From: Diaporthe sp. PMI_573
Taxonomy: Eukaryota > Ascomycota > Sordariomycetes > Diaporthales > Diaporthaceae
Length of the DNA: 64,000 nucleotides
Reading direction: 5' to 3'
Assembly: GCA_021399435.1 (NCBI GenBank)
Contig: JAJTUP010000045.1
Coordinates: forward strand, 372,001-436,000
Part shown: piece after piece, positions 1 through 10,966 of the stretch
Position numbering within the stretch: the stretch's first letter is position 1
Layout: each line of letters opens with the position of its first letter
Notes under the pieces: generated by a model
Database searches by the model: none
Told to the model about the DNA's origin: nothing
The model's input: the letters and a program-made list of their open reading frames with translations, nothing else
Made by a program: the position numbers and the translations under genes

Positions 1-20
1 TGAGTGTTTTGGGAGTTGTC

Positions 21-98
21 TTGGGAGGGGTGTTTTATGAGTTAAGACATATGTCCTCCTAAGACATCTCTTAAAACACCTCCGGAAACACCTCCCAA
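21..98. repeat. Imperfect inverted repeat at left edge
   Basis: The arm TTGGGAGGGGTGTTTTA is mirrored by TAAAACACC and CACCTCCCAA about 45 bases later, with the palindrome GACATATGTC between them. It lies in what should be an intron or the 3' part of the neighbouring dehydrogenase gene. It could be a small foldback element, but no target duplication is visible because the window begins here. Confidence 0.45.
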
Positions 99-138
99 TA
101 CATTTGAGAATGGGAATTTGGGTGGGGGAATAGCTGAC

Positions 139-998
139 CTTGCTGCGAAGAAACTTGGCTTCGGGGGAAGCAAGCCAGACAGCGAACTGGCCAGGTAGCT
201 CAACTGCAAAAACAAGACGACTCTGTTAGCTTACGACCACAAAGACATTATTACTGTGAGTTTGAGACCATATCACTCACCAACATCTTGTGCTGGTATG
301 TTTTTTCCTTCAGTCATTTCCGTCGCAAGAATGCCGGGCTGGAAGCTGACGACGTGCATATTCGAATTCTCGGCGGCAAGGTAGTCAAGCATCTTGAACA
401 CAGCGGCCTTGGCTACGCCATAGACACCCGTGCCTGGGAAGGGCGCCGTGTGAACGATAGCAGCGTAGGTGTTGATTACTGTCGGTTCTTCAACGGCAAC
501 ATGCATGAACGCCTGAACGGCGTGAAGCCCACTCAACGCGTTGAGCTTGAATCCCTTCAGTACGGCCTCGGGGTCCGATGTCAGTAGAGGTCCTGGCGCT
601 ATCAAGGTGGCTGCGTTGGAGATGAGGATGTCCAGCTTGCCGACTTTCTCATAGATGGACCTGAAGGCCGTATCGATCTGGGCCCGGTCCATAAGGTCGG
701 CGACTTCAAAGAAGACCAAGGTCTCTGGGCTAGCCTTGGCCTTGCTGATGTCGACGGCGGCAGTCTCGAGTCTGTCGAGGCGACGGCCGAGGATGGAGAC
801 GGATTTTGCACCGGCTTGGCTGAAGGCGATGGCAATGGCCAAGCCGACACCGGTGCCTCCGCCGGTGATGACGACATTCTTTCCTGATACCGAGAGCTCG
901 GGCCGTGCTGGTGAGATATCTTCATATGGCTTGTTGTGGTATGTCTTGGTGAAAGACACAAAAGCGGGAATTTCGATGTTTGAGCCTGGGTCCGCCAT
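139..998 (-). CDS. Short-chain dehydrogenase/reductase, 3' end outside window
   Basis: Classical NAD(P)-dependent SDR oxidoreductase; substrate unknown. The Rossmann cofactor motif TGGGTGVG lies near the N-terminus, followed by the NAA motif and the YGVAK catalytic Tyr/Lys pair. The start chosen is the ATG at 998 (MADPG), which has a good fungal context (CACAATGGC); an upstream in-frame ATG at 1031 would add 11 residues. Exon 1 is 998-281. A 77-bp intron (280-204, GTGAGT...GCAG) joins to exon 2 (203-139), which restores a typical SDR tail (VELPGQFAVWLASPEAKFL). Exon 2 ends at a GTCAGC donor. The last ~30 residues expected for this family are not seen before the window edge, where a foldback repeat sits, so the gene is cut by the window or broken by that repeat. 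Confidence 0.8.
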
Positions 999-1159
999 TG
1001 TGGCAGTGGTATGGAAGAATACTTTGTGCAAATCAAAACCTAAAATGGCGTATTATCTCTACTGTCGTGTAATTGTTGGATGGAATCTTGAATGGAAAGT
1101 TGGATAGCAGGAATGAAGATCTAGGAGACATTGGAAATGGGCGCTCCTGGAATCATCGC

Positions 1160-1168
1160 TTATATACC
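1160..1168 (-). promoter_or_regulatory. TATA-like box of the dehydrogenase gene
   Basis: On the minus strand GTATATAAGC lies about 165 bp upstream of the SDR start codon. Just beyond it, AGGTGACAGGG (1178-1188) and its near-complement CCCCTGTCACCT (1222-1233) form an inverted pair that could be an operator-like site. Function is inferred from position only. Confidence 0.35.
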
Positions 1169-1246
1169 CATAACGTTAGGTGACAGGGCGCGTTCCGCTT
1201 AAAGTACCTACGCTGCCCGTTCCCCTGTCACCTACGAGTAGCTGAT

Positions 1247-1361
1247 ATTTGCAAGCAAATTTGCCATGAGGCTGGGTTGATATGCAAAATAGTGGACTAC
1301 TTTATTTGCAAGCAAGTCTGCCACAGAGCTAAGTAGGGGTATATGCAGAAAAGTGGGCTAC
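1247..1361 (+). repeat. Imperfect tandem duplication, about 57 bp unit
   Basis: Two diverged copies both begin ATTTGCAAGCAA and end in a TGCA(A/G)AA-AGTGG(A/G)CTACT block. The differences are mainly transitions. Confidence 0.5.
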
Positions 1362-1434
1362 TTCACTAGATTTTGAAACGAGAATAGTAAGCCTAACACC
1401 CAAAGCAGACATGTCTTTTTTATTGTGCCTTTCT

Positions 1435-1513
1435 GACGCTTGGGTGCAACTTGCTGACGCTTGGGTGCAACTTGCTGACGCTTGGGTGCAACTTGCTGAC
1501 GCTTGGGTGCAAC
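1435..1513 (+). repeat. 21-bp minisatellite, 3.8 copies
   Basis: The unit GACGCTTGGGTGCAACTTGCT is repeated perfectly in tandem. Its 21-bp length keeps reading frames open on both strands, which makes spurious repeat-containing ORFs here. Confidence 0.9.
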
Positions 1514-2323
1514 CGAGCACACTGCCCTCGACAGAGGCAGAGCAATTCAAATCAATTAGTCAGACTGTTAGCTTAATAATGCAGCATCTTGCTTATGGTC
1601 ATTTATCTCTTAAGCCTTTTCCTCTACTGTCCATTTCCCATGCCGCACCTTTTTTTTTTCGAAGCCAGGGGTCCACTGCACTCATGGACGTCCGTCTCAG
1701 CCACAATAGAGCCCTGGAAGGATGGACCACCACATGCGATGCTCAACTCACGGTCCCACCGCTCGGCTTACGTGCGCAAACTGAAAAGCGAGGTCAAGAA
1801 TCAATTGTAATCTGGCACCTGGCTGGCACGAGGCGAGCGCGAAGACGGCGCGAACGGACCAATGCGCGACGATCCAAGGTTTTCGCATGACGCTGACGCT
1901 GAAGCTGAAGGGGACGGTGCTACCCAGTAGCCGATCATTGGCCAGCAAAGGTGGCGTCTTGTCTAAGTCGTGGCGCGTTTCACGTTTACCTTCTAGAGGA
2001 GGAACGATTTGGAACCTGTGGTCCAAACCAAAAATTTCTCGGACTTCTAAGTTAGCTGGTCGCCAAGCATGGGAGGCCAGATTCCAATGATTGGAAGCGG
2101 TTGGTTGATTTCGGGCCGTGCTGCTTGGCCTCGCCTGGATATTTGTAGTCATCCATTCTCAAGTGCCTGGGAATGAAGAGACAACGTTGTCTACCACAGA
2201 ATCTCCATGCCGATTACTATTGAAGTCGAGACACCAAAGTGCCACAGTCTACTCCAACAATTCCGCTCCGCCAAACTCCTATGATCACCACTCTTATTGT
2301 CTACGTGCCGTCTCTACTGAATC
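1514..2323. other. No gene recognised; hAT 5' flank
   Basis: Short overlapping ORFs on both strands have no recognisable domains. This stretch lies between the minisatellite and the transposase start. It should contain the left end of the hAT element, but I could not find a left TIR matching the right end. Confidence 0.4.
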
Positions 2324-4545
2324 ATGTCTTCCATCGTGGATCTCTCCGAGGCAGCTAGTGCTATTGGCAGCACCAGCCATCTGGATGATTCTGAACTTAT
2401 TAGTGATGCAGCGGCCACCACGTCGCTTGCATCATCGTCTTCGCCACCTTTTAGCGTCTCCCGACAAAAAAAGTCTCCTATTTGGCAGTATTGTCGAAGA
2501 GAAGAAGGCAAGAGTATCCCGGCAGCTTGGGTCGATTCCAACGGAACGAAATGGTGGCATTGCCAGCCCTGCTTCGACAAGAAAAGAGCGAAGAAATACA
2601 ATTACTCTGGAGGGTCGACCGCCATCGTCAATCATCTGCGGAAGGGGCACAATATCACGATTTCTGGAAGGCAAGAAACCAGGCGGGAAGTGACTCAAAG
2701 TCGCCTTGGAGACATTGCTGCCTTCCTGGCCAATGAAACCCTACCCCCCGCCAAGAAACGCAAGGTGACGGCAGAGGAAGATGCCCTAGACCAAGCCACT
2801 CTGCGCGAATTGTACTGCCGCTACACTGTAGCTTGCAGCCTCCCATTTGCTCATGTTGAGCAGCTGGCCTTTCGCGATTTTATCCGGTATATTCGTCCCG
2901 CTGCTGATGATCTCCTCCCGATGACTGGCGATACGGTCAAAAATGACTTACAATGGGCCTACGACAACAAAAAGGAATTTGTAAGGTGAGCTCTACAGAA
3001 TGCCCTTTCTTCAATCCACATTGTTCCCGACAACTGGACATCGCCAAATTGTTTGGGCGTAATCGGATTCACAGTTCAATTCGTTACCGAAGACCATGGC
3101 CTGCAGTCCCTGGTGGTGGGGATCAAAGAACTGGAAGGACAGCACAGCGGCGAGAACATGGCAGAAGCCATCATGGAGTTCATACGAGAATATGGAATCG
3201 CATCGAAAGTTGGATACTTCATGATGGAAAATGCTACTAACATGAACACCATGATCGACAAAGTATCTGACGACTTGGAACACGAGTTCGATGTCTTCTA
3301 CGATCCTCTTCCTCACCGGCTTCGGTGTTTCGGCCACATCATTAATCTGGCCGTGATGGAGTTCCTCATAGGAAAGCGACCACCCACAACAGATTCCTAC
3401 CACGGGCCATCCAACAAGGAAGTTGAGCAATGGAGAAGGCGAGGGGCGATAGGCAAGCTGCATAACATCGTAGTCTACGTCACTTGGACACCCCAGCGGC
3501 TTCAAACATTTACTGGTCTCACCGACGGTCTAAGGCTGCGGCGCGACAATGACACTCGTTGGAATTCGTGGTACGGCATGGTCGAGTGGGTCCTCAGGCC
3601 CAAAGTCCGCCAAGCCATCACCGTATTTTGTGCTGAAGAGCCGGCTCTGCAAGACGATGTCCTGACTCCCTCTGACTGGGTAACTTTGACCGAGACTCAC
3701 AAATTCCTCGAGCCATTTCACGACGCTACAATGGCCAACGAGGGCATGGGAAATTCCATCTCTGACGTTCTGCCTACCATGGACTACCTTCTGCATCACA
3801 TTGAGACAGCCAAGAAGACCACCACCATCCCCCAGTTGGCTACAATGATGGAGACCGCCTGGGCAAAACTGGCTGACTACTATGAATTGACGGAAGATTC
3901 GCCGGTCTACTCAGCTGCGACGGTATTGCATCCTTCCCTCAAGTGGGCATACATGGAGAAGACTTGGGAGGACAAGAATGAATGGATTGAGAGAGCTAAA
4001 GCTCGCGTAGGGGAGCTGTGGAGGGAGCCGTACAAATCAACCACCTCCTGCCCTGCTCTTCGACCAACTTCTGCACAAGAGCCAACTACAAGACGACCAA
4101 ATGGGTACAAAATGTGGATGAGAGAGCAAAAGGCTACGATTTTCAACATGGATGACGACGAGTACGAAGTGTACTGCCGTGAGCCTGTGATGATGGTATC
4201 GGATCCGTTGAAATGGTGGTTAGAATCAGCGCAGCGACGGCGGTTCCCTAACTTATCTATGATGGCCATCGACATTCTATCGATTGCGCCTATGTCTACT
4301 GAGACAGAGCGACTCTTCTCCAAAGCCAAGCTTTCGGTAACCGACCAGCGAGGATCCATGAACATTGAAACGTTGAACCTCTTGGAATGCCTACGATCCT
4401 GGGACAGGAGCTCTTTGATAGTCCCATCAGAGGTAAGCCTTCTGATTCGTGATGTGTACCGTTGTTTAATTCTGGACTCTAGTGTCGTTATGTCGATCCG
4501 GCAGCCACGGGTACCATCGTCGATACTTTGGATTCAGGGACGTGA
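2324..4545 (+). pseudogene. hAT transposase with one in-frame stop
   Basis: hAT-superfamily cut-and-paste transposase. The N-terminus has a BED zinc finger (C-x2-C ... H-x4-H; HCQPC and HLRKGH near residues 74-105). The middle is an RNase-H-like catalytic core, and the C-terminus is the hAT dimerisation region (SIAPMSTETERLFSKAK ... LLECLRSW). The frame is continuous from 2324 except for a TGA at 2987-2989; the codons after it still read as hAT protein up to the first later ATG at 3053. A plausible 50-bp terminal intron (4433-4482, GTAAGC...CTAG) leads to a 21-codon last exon ending at 4545. One nonsense change (CGA to TGA would explain it) inactivates the full-length protein, so this is recently dead or, less likely, uses readthrough. 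Confidence 0.88.
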
Positions 4546-4684
4546 TAAAGAAGGCGGGCGGTGAGACAATTCGACAATGGTATTGGGAAGCTTGGAGGCA
4601 GGTACGGTGATGGGCCACAAGCCATCTTTTATGTTTGGACTATTAGTGTAGACCATAGTTTACACTGTGGTCTAGTGTGACGGT

Positions 4685-4790
4685 GACGGACGGACCAATA
4701 GTTTAGTTTGGGCATTTTAGGCAGACTGGTAGTTTAGTGTGGCCAAGTTAGACGGACCGGTAGTTTAGTGTGGCCAATTCAAACGGACTA
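4685..4790 (+). repeat. Subterminal repeats of hAT element
   Basis: About three units of 31-34 bp share the core GGTAGTTTAGTGTGGCCAA or its variant AATAGTTTAGTTTGGGC, with ACGGAC at the joints. Arrays of short subterminal repeats are typical transposase-binding sites of hAT elements, and this one sits between the transposase and the right terminus. Confidence 0.65.
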
Positions 4791-4814
4791 AATGAGCAGT
4801 TTGAGGCTTTCACA

Positions 4815-4842
4815 CGCACTGGTTACACTATTAGGAGCCCTG
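4815..4842 (+). mobile_element. Right terminus of hAT element (CAGGG end)
   Basis: Read inward on the minus strand the end begins CAGGGCTCCTAATAGTG. CAGGG is a common hAT terminal pentamer (as in Ac). MFS transporter coding sequence starts immediately outside, at 4843. No matching left end or 8-bp duplication was found, so the boundary is inferred. Confidence 0.5.
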
Positions 4843-5650
4843 GAGTAAACCTAAAGCGCAGAAGGGGAACATAATGTAGAATATCCAACGCCAGGTTGCC
4901 TTTTCCGCAAGCACGCCACCAAGAACAGGCCCCAGGCAATTACCCAGGGCCCACGCCCCAAGTCTGCTATACGTCAATAATGATCAGACAACACCGTAGA
5001 AGAACATACTTACACAAACCCGTACCATTTTGGCCTATGGCGGAGGGGCACAATATCTGTGAATATGACGAAGCTCAAGACCATCACCCCAGCCCCCCCC
5101 CAGCCCCTGAAGTACCCTCCCGCCGAGGAGTAGCGAGATTCCACTCGAAAGACAGCAGAAGATTGTACCGACAGTGAAGAAAACCAGGCAAGAGGCGAGG
5201 ACTGCCGGTCGCCCAAAGACATTACTCAGCGCGGCAAGTAACGGCATTGTGGTAGCGGTGACGAGGAGGTATGTGGTACCAATCCAGATACCTTGGGTTG
5301 TATTCAACCGGAGGTCAATTGTAATAGCCTGGTGAGCGTCAATAGATAACACCTGGCAAGTTTTAATATGTAAGAAAATAGGTAAAACGTATATTTAACG
5401 AGGTAATGATGATACAGGCATCTAGCGCAACCATAAATGAAACGATGGATAAAGTGAACATAATCAGGCGTTGATGCAAAGTAGGCGTCCAAACTGAAAT
5501 GTGGGCCTTTGCAGCTTCAGTTGGTGTCAGGAACACATCTTCCGAAGTCTGGCTTGGAGAAGTGACTGAACCCAGGTCATGTTGTTGGGACTTAGTGGGA
5601 ATCTTGATCCCTCCAAGCTCATTATTAATGGCAGGCATATCGTTAGACAA
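4843..5650 (-). pseudogene. MFS multidrug transporter, N-terminal half only
   Basis: Drug:H+ antiporter of the major facilitator superfamily, a plasma-membrane exporter. The fragment covers the cytosolic N-terminus (start MSNDMPAINN at 5650), TM1 (SFMVALDAC), TM2-TM4 including the signature ALSNVFGRP and LLGGRVLQG, and then FTDIVPLRHRPKWYG and [11 protein letters not shown]. Introns are visible near 5390-5345 and 5000-4955. A shift of frame occurs at a run of nine C (5093-5101), where the GGGG-encoding stretch changes length. The protein then stops dead at [19 protein letters not shown], where the hAT terminus begins. The C-terminal half is not present anywhere in the window. Transposon insertion followed by loss of the far side is the simplest explanation. 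Confidence 0.8.
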
Positions 5651-5709
5651 AGAAGGTATTCCATGTTTCCAATCTCGAAAGCTTCCATTGCTTGACCCGT
5701 AACCTCCAT

Positions 5710-7744
5710 GCCCAGAGATGTTTGCTCATGTCCCGTTGCTGCCTGTATAGGTGTGCAGATGCACTGTTGGACCCTCTCTTGGCACTTCTATATAACACGT
5801 TCCCACTATCGGCTGGACACATGTTTCGAATGGTATGAAACTCAACCATTTCCCGCATATTTCTACCCCAAGAGGCCTGCAATGACCCACTGCCTATTCA
5901 TATTGAGCAGTGATCCAATTAACAAAACAAGAAATACTTACGCAATATCTCTGTATAGTAATGTGGCCCCGCATTTTATTCGACGCGATGCGATATTGGT
6001 CAAGATTGATAGCAGCAAGGTATGAAAACAATGCCAAGGAGGAAAAGTGCCAAGGAGGCCGGAAGGAACAGAGATGACGGGGCTAGGACCGCATTTTAGC
6101 GCGAGTGGGATGCCCTTTATATAAGAAGGCATCGGCCGGCTTGTCTAACAGATTGATGGGATCAGCCTGCGGTGCAGCAGTCAGTCTAGGAAGGTCCAAT
6201 GTTGGCTGTTTGCAGGGGAGCAGTGTGAATCCCACTCTGATTGGATTTACCCCAGGCGAAGACCAAGCGCGCTTAAACAGGCACCAGGACCAGTTTGTCC
6301 TCGTTGTACCCCCTTACCACGAGCGCTCGAGTGATCACGCCGGTGGCCCATGTGAACATCAGCTCACCATCATTGTAATGGACGAGGTCATTTTGTGGCG
6401 GCCTCGGGCATACACTATTGGGATTCTGCGAAGTCAAGGAAAAACACCAGGCGGAAGTCACCGCGACACAGAGCTGACGACAAACCGAGGATAATTGAGG
6501 AATGAGAGCTCTCCCTTGCCGTCGGTGTCCAATCTCTAGCTTTCCATGGACTGTATGATCTGTGGCAGCTGATGTCGCTGAAGGAAAAAGACGGCTCTAT
6601 CCACACTCTCTAGAATCTCTTGCTTGGCGTGCGGAGTGGACCAGTCATCCTCCTTACTCCGCTCCGGATAGTAAAGGGCACAAGGCAGTAATGGTAGATC
6701 TCACTGCTTTTCTTGCTGCGTTCACCGACGTGTTCAAAAACTTCGAAACGAGACGGGCCTCCTTGAAGCAGACTTCGGTCAAAGTCGCAATGGAGCAGAC
6801 AATTCCAGACAGCAAGCAACATGCGCTATAGGTCTCGGAGTGGAGACACGTTCTTTATATTTAGATAACATGTATACTGTTATGGCTATAATAGCAAAAA
6901 TAAAAGTTGCTACATTTACAAAATAAAACTCGGATGTCTTGATTGGCAACGGACCCATTGCGACAGACGTGATCTGCTCCATCCTTAGCTGAGTCAAGGT
7001 GCATTTGAATTTCGTTGAACAACTTAAGGCAGCCTTTATTTGCGAAAATCTTTTTGTTCTGGGGCATTTGTATCTCTTGAAGGAAGATGCAGGGTTCTTG
7101 CTTCATTTGTGTTCTTTCAACGCGGGTCTGGTATCGATGGATGGCAGCTTCGCTGCTTCTCTGTAGTGGTGATGTTAATATAGTCCTTCGGTGGCGAAAT
7201 TACCCCGCTGGTGGCGATATTGCTCTCTGTCGGCGGTGTAGCGATAGTGCCTCTTCTGCTCTGCTTTCTATCAGCTCTCTCTCAAAGGGAACACACTGGG
7301 CCCTACCGGTCTGCCCCCTTAAAGGGTAGAGGCTTCAAACTGTAAGGCGAATGGGCCACAGGCAGAGTGATAGGGCCGAATAGGGGTAATCTATTGAAGC
7401 CTAAGAGGACCATGACAAAAAGCTTACATGGATCGAAATTTTCACATCATATTCAACATCTAGTCTTCTCTCTCACCTTGGGGTGATCACTGACTCTCAA
7501 GTTATAAAGGCGGAATCGCAAGACAAAAGTCAGTGACTACTGGTGCTTACATAATACTCAACGTTCTGTCAACACAGAGTTTTCAAAAATCCCACAGGAG
7601 AATCAGGACGCGGCATCAAAATTGCTTCCAGTATGCCCAATTTTTGGGCTACAATACCGTTCTCCACGGAACCGACCCACTGGAAACTGATACAAAAAGC
7701 ACACGCTTTGGAACGACGCTGGACCGAAGCTTGAGTCTGCTGCC
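5710..7744. other. No gene recognised
   Basis: There are only short ORFs without family features. The stretch around 6880-6960 is A/T-rich and encodes a hydrophobic run on the minus strand that looks accidental. The region upstream of the broken MFS gene (5700-5900) may hold its former promoter. Confidence 0.4.
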
Positions 7745-8074
7745 ATGTCGACTGCCGACTTGTCCAACACCCAGGGTGAAAATACTAGTATAAGTCGGGC
7801 ACAGCACATTCGGCCCACCCGGGGATTCGGCCCACCCGAATCGCCCACCCACCACAACTACCCTTCGTCTTCATTCTCTTCTGGTTCTGGGGTATCTTCA
7901 GACCCTTCTTTGTCTGCTGACTCAGCCTCAATTGAAGGGCTTGGCAGTACTTGTGGTGCTAATATATGGCCACAGTCCCATCAATCGAGCAGGTCCGGCT
8001 CGGCAAGACCCCAGACATCTTATCAGTGGAACACTCCAAGTGCTAGTTTGCCATTGCCCAATTACCTAGCTTGA
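7745..8074 (+). CDS. Hypothetical Ser-rich protein, weak
   Basis: The 109-residue open frame is rich in Ser and Pro, with a low-complexity middle (SSSFSSGSGVSSDPS). It has no recognisable domain, signal peptide or membrane segment. Its composition is compatible with a disordered fungal protein or with chance. It is listed because no better explanation covers this stretch. Confidence 0.2.
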   Translation: MSTADLSNTQGENTSISRAQHIRPTRGFGPPESPTHHNYPSSSFSSGSGVSSDPSLSADSASIEGLGSTCGANIWPQSHQSSRSGSARPQTSYQWNTPSASLPLPNYLA

Positions 8075-8401
8075 AAAGGTGGGCGGGGCGGGAGTGATTC
8101 ATCCACCCACACCAACGTTCAACAGTCACTGCAAGTTAGTCATCTCACGCTTCACTTCATCCAAGCCGACAATATACACTGGTCTCATCATCGAATTCAA
8201 CACACATAACACCTTTGAAAGTCTCAAACCTTATCCGTTGGACTAAGACTTTGGCTATTCATTCAGAGGCCCCATCAGTTACCGCCGCAGGTAATCGGAC
8301 GTCTCACTCTACGTGCACCGTGTTTGGCAGGAGCCATTGCTAATATCAACACAAGCAGAACACTCATTATCATATCCTACACCATTACTCGCTCAGCACG
8401 C

Positions 8402-8869
8402 ATGATGGATGTACCGCTCGTGGAACATCCACTTGGCTCCAGTGCTCCAGCAGCGTCGAACCCAACCGAGGCCACCAATCACCCTCAAATCGACAGTTTC
8501 TCATGGTTGAAGCCTCACCCTGAGCTGATGGTGATTTTTGTCGGCCCAGAAGAGGTTCCTTTTGGCGTGCACAAGAACTTTTTCTGCGCAAAAGCCGAGG
8601 ATTCGTACATCGAGCGACTGCCTCACTGTCCCATCGAAGTGTTCGGCTTTGTTCAACATTTCCTGTACACTGGCGCAGTCATCCCTGATGAACTCCTCTT
8701 GCCATCATACGAGATTCTGGTCGGAGTTTGGAAGTTGGGACATGAGCTTCGCATAGACGGTCTTTGCGACCAACTTCTCGACGCAATGATAGTGGTGCGA
8801 CGGGCTACCAAGAGAATTCCTTCCACGCCACTCCTGGCCCAGGTGTGGAAAGACACCCCGGAGGGATGA
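8402..8869 (+). pseudogene. BTB/POZ-domain protein, internally and C-terminally deleted
   Basis: Fungal BTB/POZ proteins mediate dimerisation or cullin-3 binding. The start is taken at MMDVPLVEH (8402). Recognisable pieces are PFGVHKNFFCAK (BTB start), HCPIEVFGFVQHFLYTGAV (BTB core), LGHELRIDGLCDQLLDAM (end of BTB), then STPLLAQVWKDTPEG. The stretch expected between FFCAK and DSYIERL is shortened. The protein also stops at TPEG, where the family normally continues for about 60 residues. It reads as a decayed member of a large fungal family rather than a functional gene. Confidence 0.6.
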
Positions 8870-8969
8870 TCAATGGCAGCCTCGTTTCCAGCTAGAAACT
8901 TCATAGCCGGACATTTAGATAAGGAAGGACATTGGCGTCAATGTAACGGCGGGGGACGATCGCATCACA

Positions 8970-9188
8970 CTACTGGCCAAGCTGAGAAGCATCGGTGAAG
9001 ACCTTGGATGGTGTCGGCTTGTCTTCGGTTGGGTTTTCCATGAACGTGTCTCTGTCCGATTCTGGTAGGATAGCTGTTACCAAGACGTTGGCATTGCCGT
9101 TTGTATTTGCTTCGATTTTGCCGTACTCCACCTGGGAATTGCAATTTGAGATCGCAATCAATGCGCCGGGCTTTATCCAACTCCTCAT
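8970..9188 (-). CDS. Hypothetical protein or last exon
   Basis: The 72-codon frame has coding-like composition (frequent C-ending codons, balanced residues: NTNGNANVLVTAILPESDRD). It has no recognised domain. An upstream exon could exist but I could not define it. On the opposite strand around 9198-9290 a short frame carries CDEC and CPYCRG, resembling the last half of a RING finger. The two readings compete and neither is secure. Confidence 0.3.
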   Translation of the reverse strand: MRSWIKPGALIAISNCNSQVEYGKIEANTNGNANVLVTAILPESDRDTFMENPTEDKPTPSKVFTDASQLGQ

Positions 9189-9359
9189 AGTTCGCGCAAT
9201 GTGCGACGAATGTTATGTGAGTTATGCTAGCTTGTGGTTGAAGCATAATCCTACACGCGTGAACATCCCTTGCCCTTACTGTAGAGGGATTGTACAAGAG
9301 ATTTGGCCCTGTATTTATTATAATATTGGAAATATCTGAAACAATGCACAAGAATCCGG

Positions 9360-10150
9360 CAAATAGACCTTGTAACCGGATCTTGACTTCAGGCAGGGCA
9401 GATTACTCACCCGCTACAGGCTCAGAGGATATGGAGTTAGACTATCAAGCGACGTTCAAACACGATTATGCCCTATACCCCATCTTGCCTATCCTCAAAC
9501 TTGTTCCGGGAGGTTTTCTACCTGATAGTTTGGTTCCCGTCTCCCCACATCTCTATCCTGTTTATTCTCGCTTTTAACTGCCCTATTTTCAGAATGTGTG
9601 CGTTGAATCTCACAAGTTTGGTGCAGTTTCTGAGAATACCGTTCGGCTGAACAGTACTGGGTAATTCGTAGGCTATGAAATGATATGTCTTGTCTGATAG
9701 CTTAGGCGGATGATTGATGCTTGGGTAGAGATAAGCTTATTTCCTTCCAAATTCGGGTTTCTGCCTATGATGCCATCAATCCAGATGCATCCGGCCGATC
9801 CGAAATATTTGAACCGCCCATCAAACCTGATCGACGATTGCAGAGGTCAGCTCGCGTCTGATAAAAGCGCGGCGTAAGTATTTGTTCTATTGAAAGTTCA
9901 TTGCAGCCGTGTATTTTTTAGCTCATGCCAGAGGCCACGCAACAAGATACCGTTTATGTACTTATGTTCCAAAAAACAGTACTTTATCCGGACTTCACCT
10001 TTCAACTTTAAACATATTTAAACATAGAAGTACATCCCTTGCCTACCTTGCATTACCCTACGCATAAGCCATCTCAACTAATATAAAACAGTCTTATATC
10101 CCCTACATTTTAAGTAATCCAATCATCAAGCACGCGTAGTCCCATCCCTT
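9360..10150. other. AT-rich intergenic stretch and probable promoter
   Basis: No ORF of interest is seen from 9660 to 10150. The last 150 bases are A/T-rich with TATAAAAC near 10081 and lead into the small secreted-protein gene; I infer that this is its promoter and 5' UTR. Confidence 0.4.
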
Positions 10151-10157
10151 AGCAAAA

Positions 10158-10642
10158 ATGAATGCTCTTCTCTTCGTTACAGGTCTGCTTACACTTGGGT
10201 CTTCCCACAATATATTTAGGAATAATGGTACTCCCGTCCTTGTTCCCTCCACCATCATGACTATTGACTAATGTGATTTGGATATATAGGGAGTGTTGAG
10301 GCTCGTCAAGTCCTGATTCTTGACGGTATAATAATTACGCTTCAATTCCTTCACTCAAAGATACGCGCTAATTATGACACAGGGAAGCCCTCTAATGCTA
10401 TTGACAGTCCTGCGGAAGATTCAAAGTCTAAAATATTTGAAAGTTTTTCTTCTGAACACGGTGAATCGACTGCTACCGAGTCTGCTATCCTCGAACGGCA
10501 GGAGACCCAGGAATCTTCGCTTTACTCAATTCAAGCAGCGCAGTTAGTTACTAGCACCGTCGAACATCGCCCTGGAACACACAACTAATGCGATATCAGG
10601 GTCCCTGAGCCAACAGTTACTGTATACGTTAATGTCTGCTAG
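10158..10642 (+). CDS. Putative small secreted protein, three exons
   Basis: The spliced model encodes 121 residues: exons 10158-10227, 10290-10542 and 10600-10642. Intron 1 (62 bp, GTACTC...ATATAG) has a TGACTAAT branch site; intron 2 (57 bp, GTTAGT...TATCAG) has ACTAAT. All phases match and the last exon ends at TAG. The N-terminus MNALLFVTGLLTLGSSH looks like a signal peptide. The mature part is Ser/Glu-rich with no paired cysteines, and the C-terminus PEPTVTVYVNVC resembles the TVTVY tails of fungal wall or secreted proteins. Size and signal would suit a secreted effector or wall-associated protein, but no family is recognised. It lies 200 bp upstream of the copia element. Confidence 0.55.
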
Positions 10643-10846
10643 ACTAGCTACGAATCGCTAGTAGCATGATGATGGTTCTTATTGTGTGGATTTTGAAACT
10701 GGTCTTCTTTTCCAAATTGGATCAAAGTTAATGTGGATCTGTTGAGACTTTTGAGATGGGAAATGGAGCTCTAAGTAGAGGAGTGCGCGGCGTTAAATGA
10801 ATCCAAGCTTTCTTGAACCATTAAATTCCCTCCTCAACTTTGGAAC

Positions 10847-10966
10847 TGTTGAAACAAAACACCATCACACCCACTACCGCTCCATCTACATATAGACCGT
10901 AGGCCCCAGCACCCTCTGAAGGGCCTACTCTCACTTGAATTAACTCAATTCTTCTCTCATTTGACA
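10847..10966 (+). repeat. 5' LTR of copia element
   Basis: It starts TGTTGAAACAAAAC and ends CATTTGACA, 120 bp, identical by eye to the 3' copy. It contains ACATATAG (about 10888-10895) as a possible TATA box. It is short for an LTR. Confidence 0.95.

Noticed and set aside
1411..1890. Plus-strand ORF with ADAWVQLADAWVQL repeats
   Set aside because: It is the 21-bp minisatellite read in one frame; the opposite strand gives an equally repetitive frame and neither has further coding features.
2987..3002. Very short intron (GTGAGCTCTACAG) removing the hAT stop codon
   Set aside because: Thirteen bases is far below the local minimum intron size, and the sequence on both sides reads as transposase in one frame including those bases.
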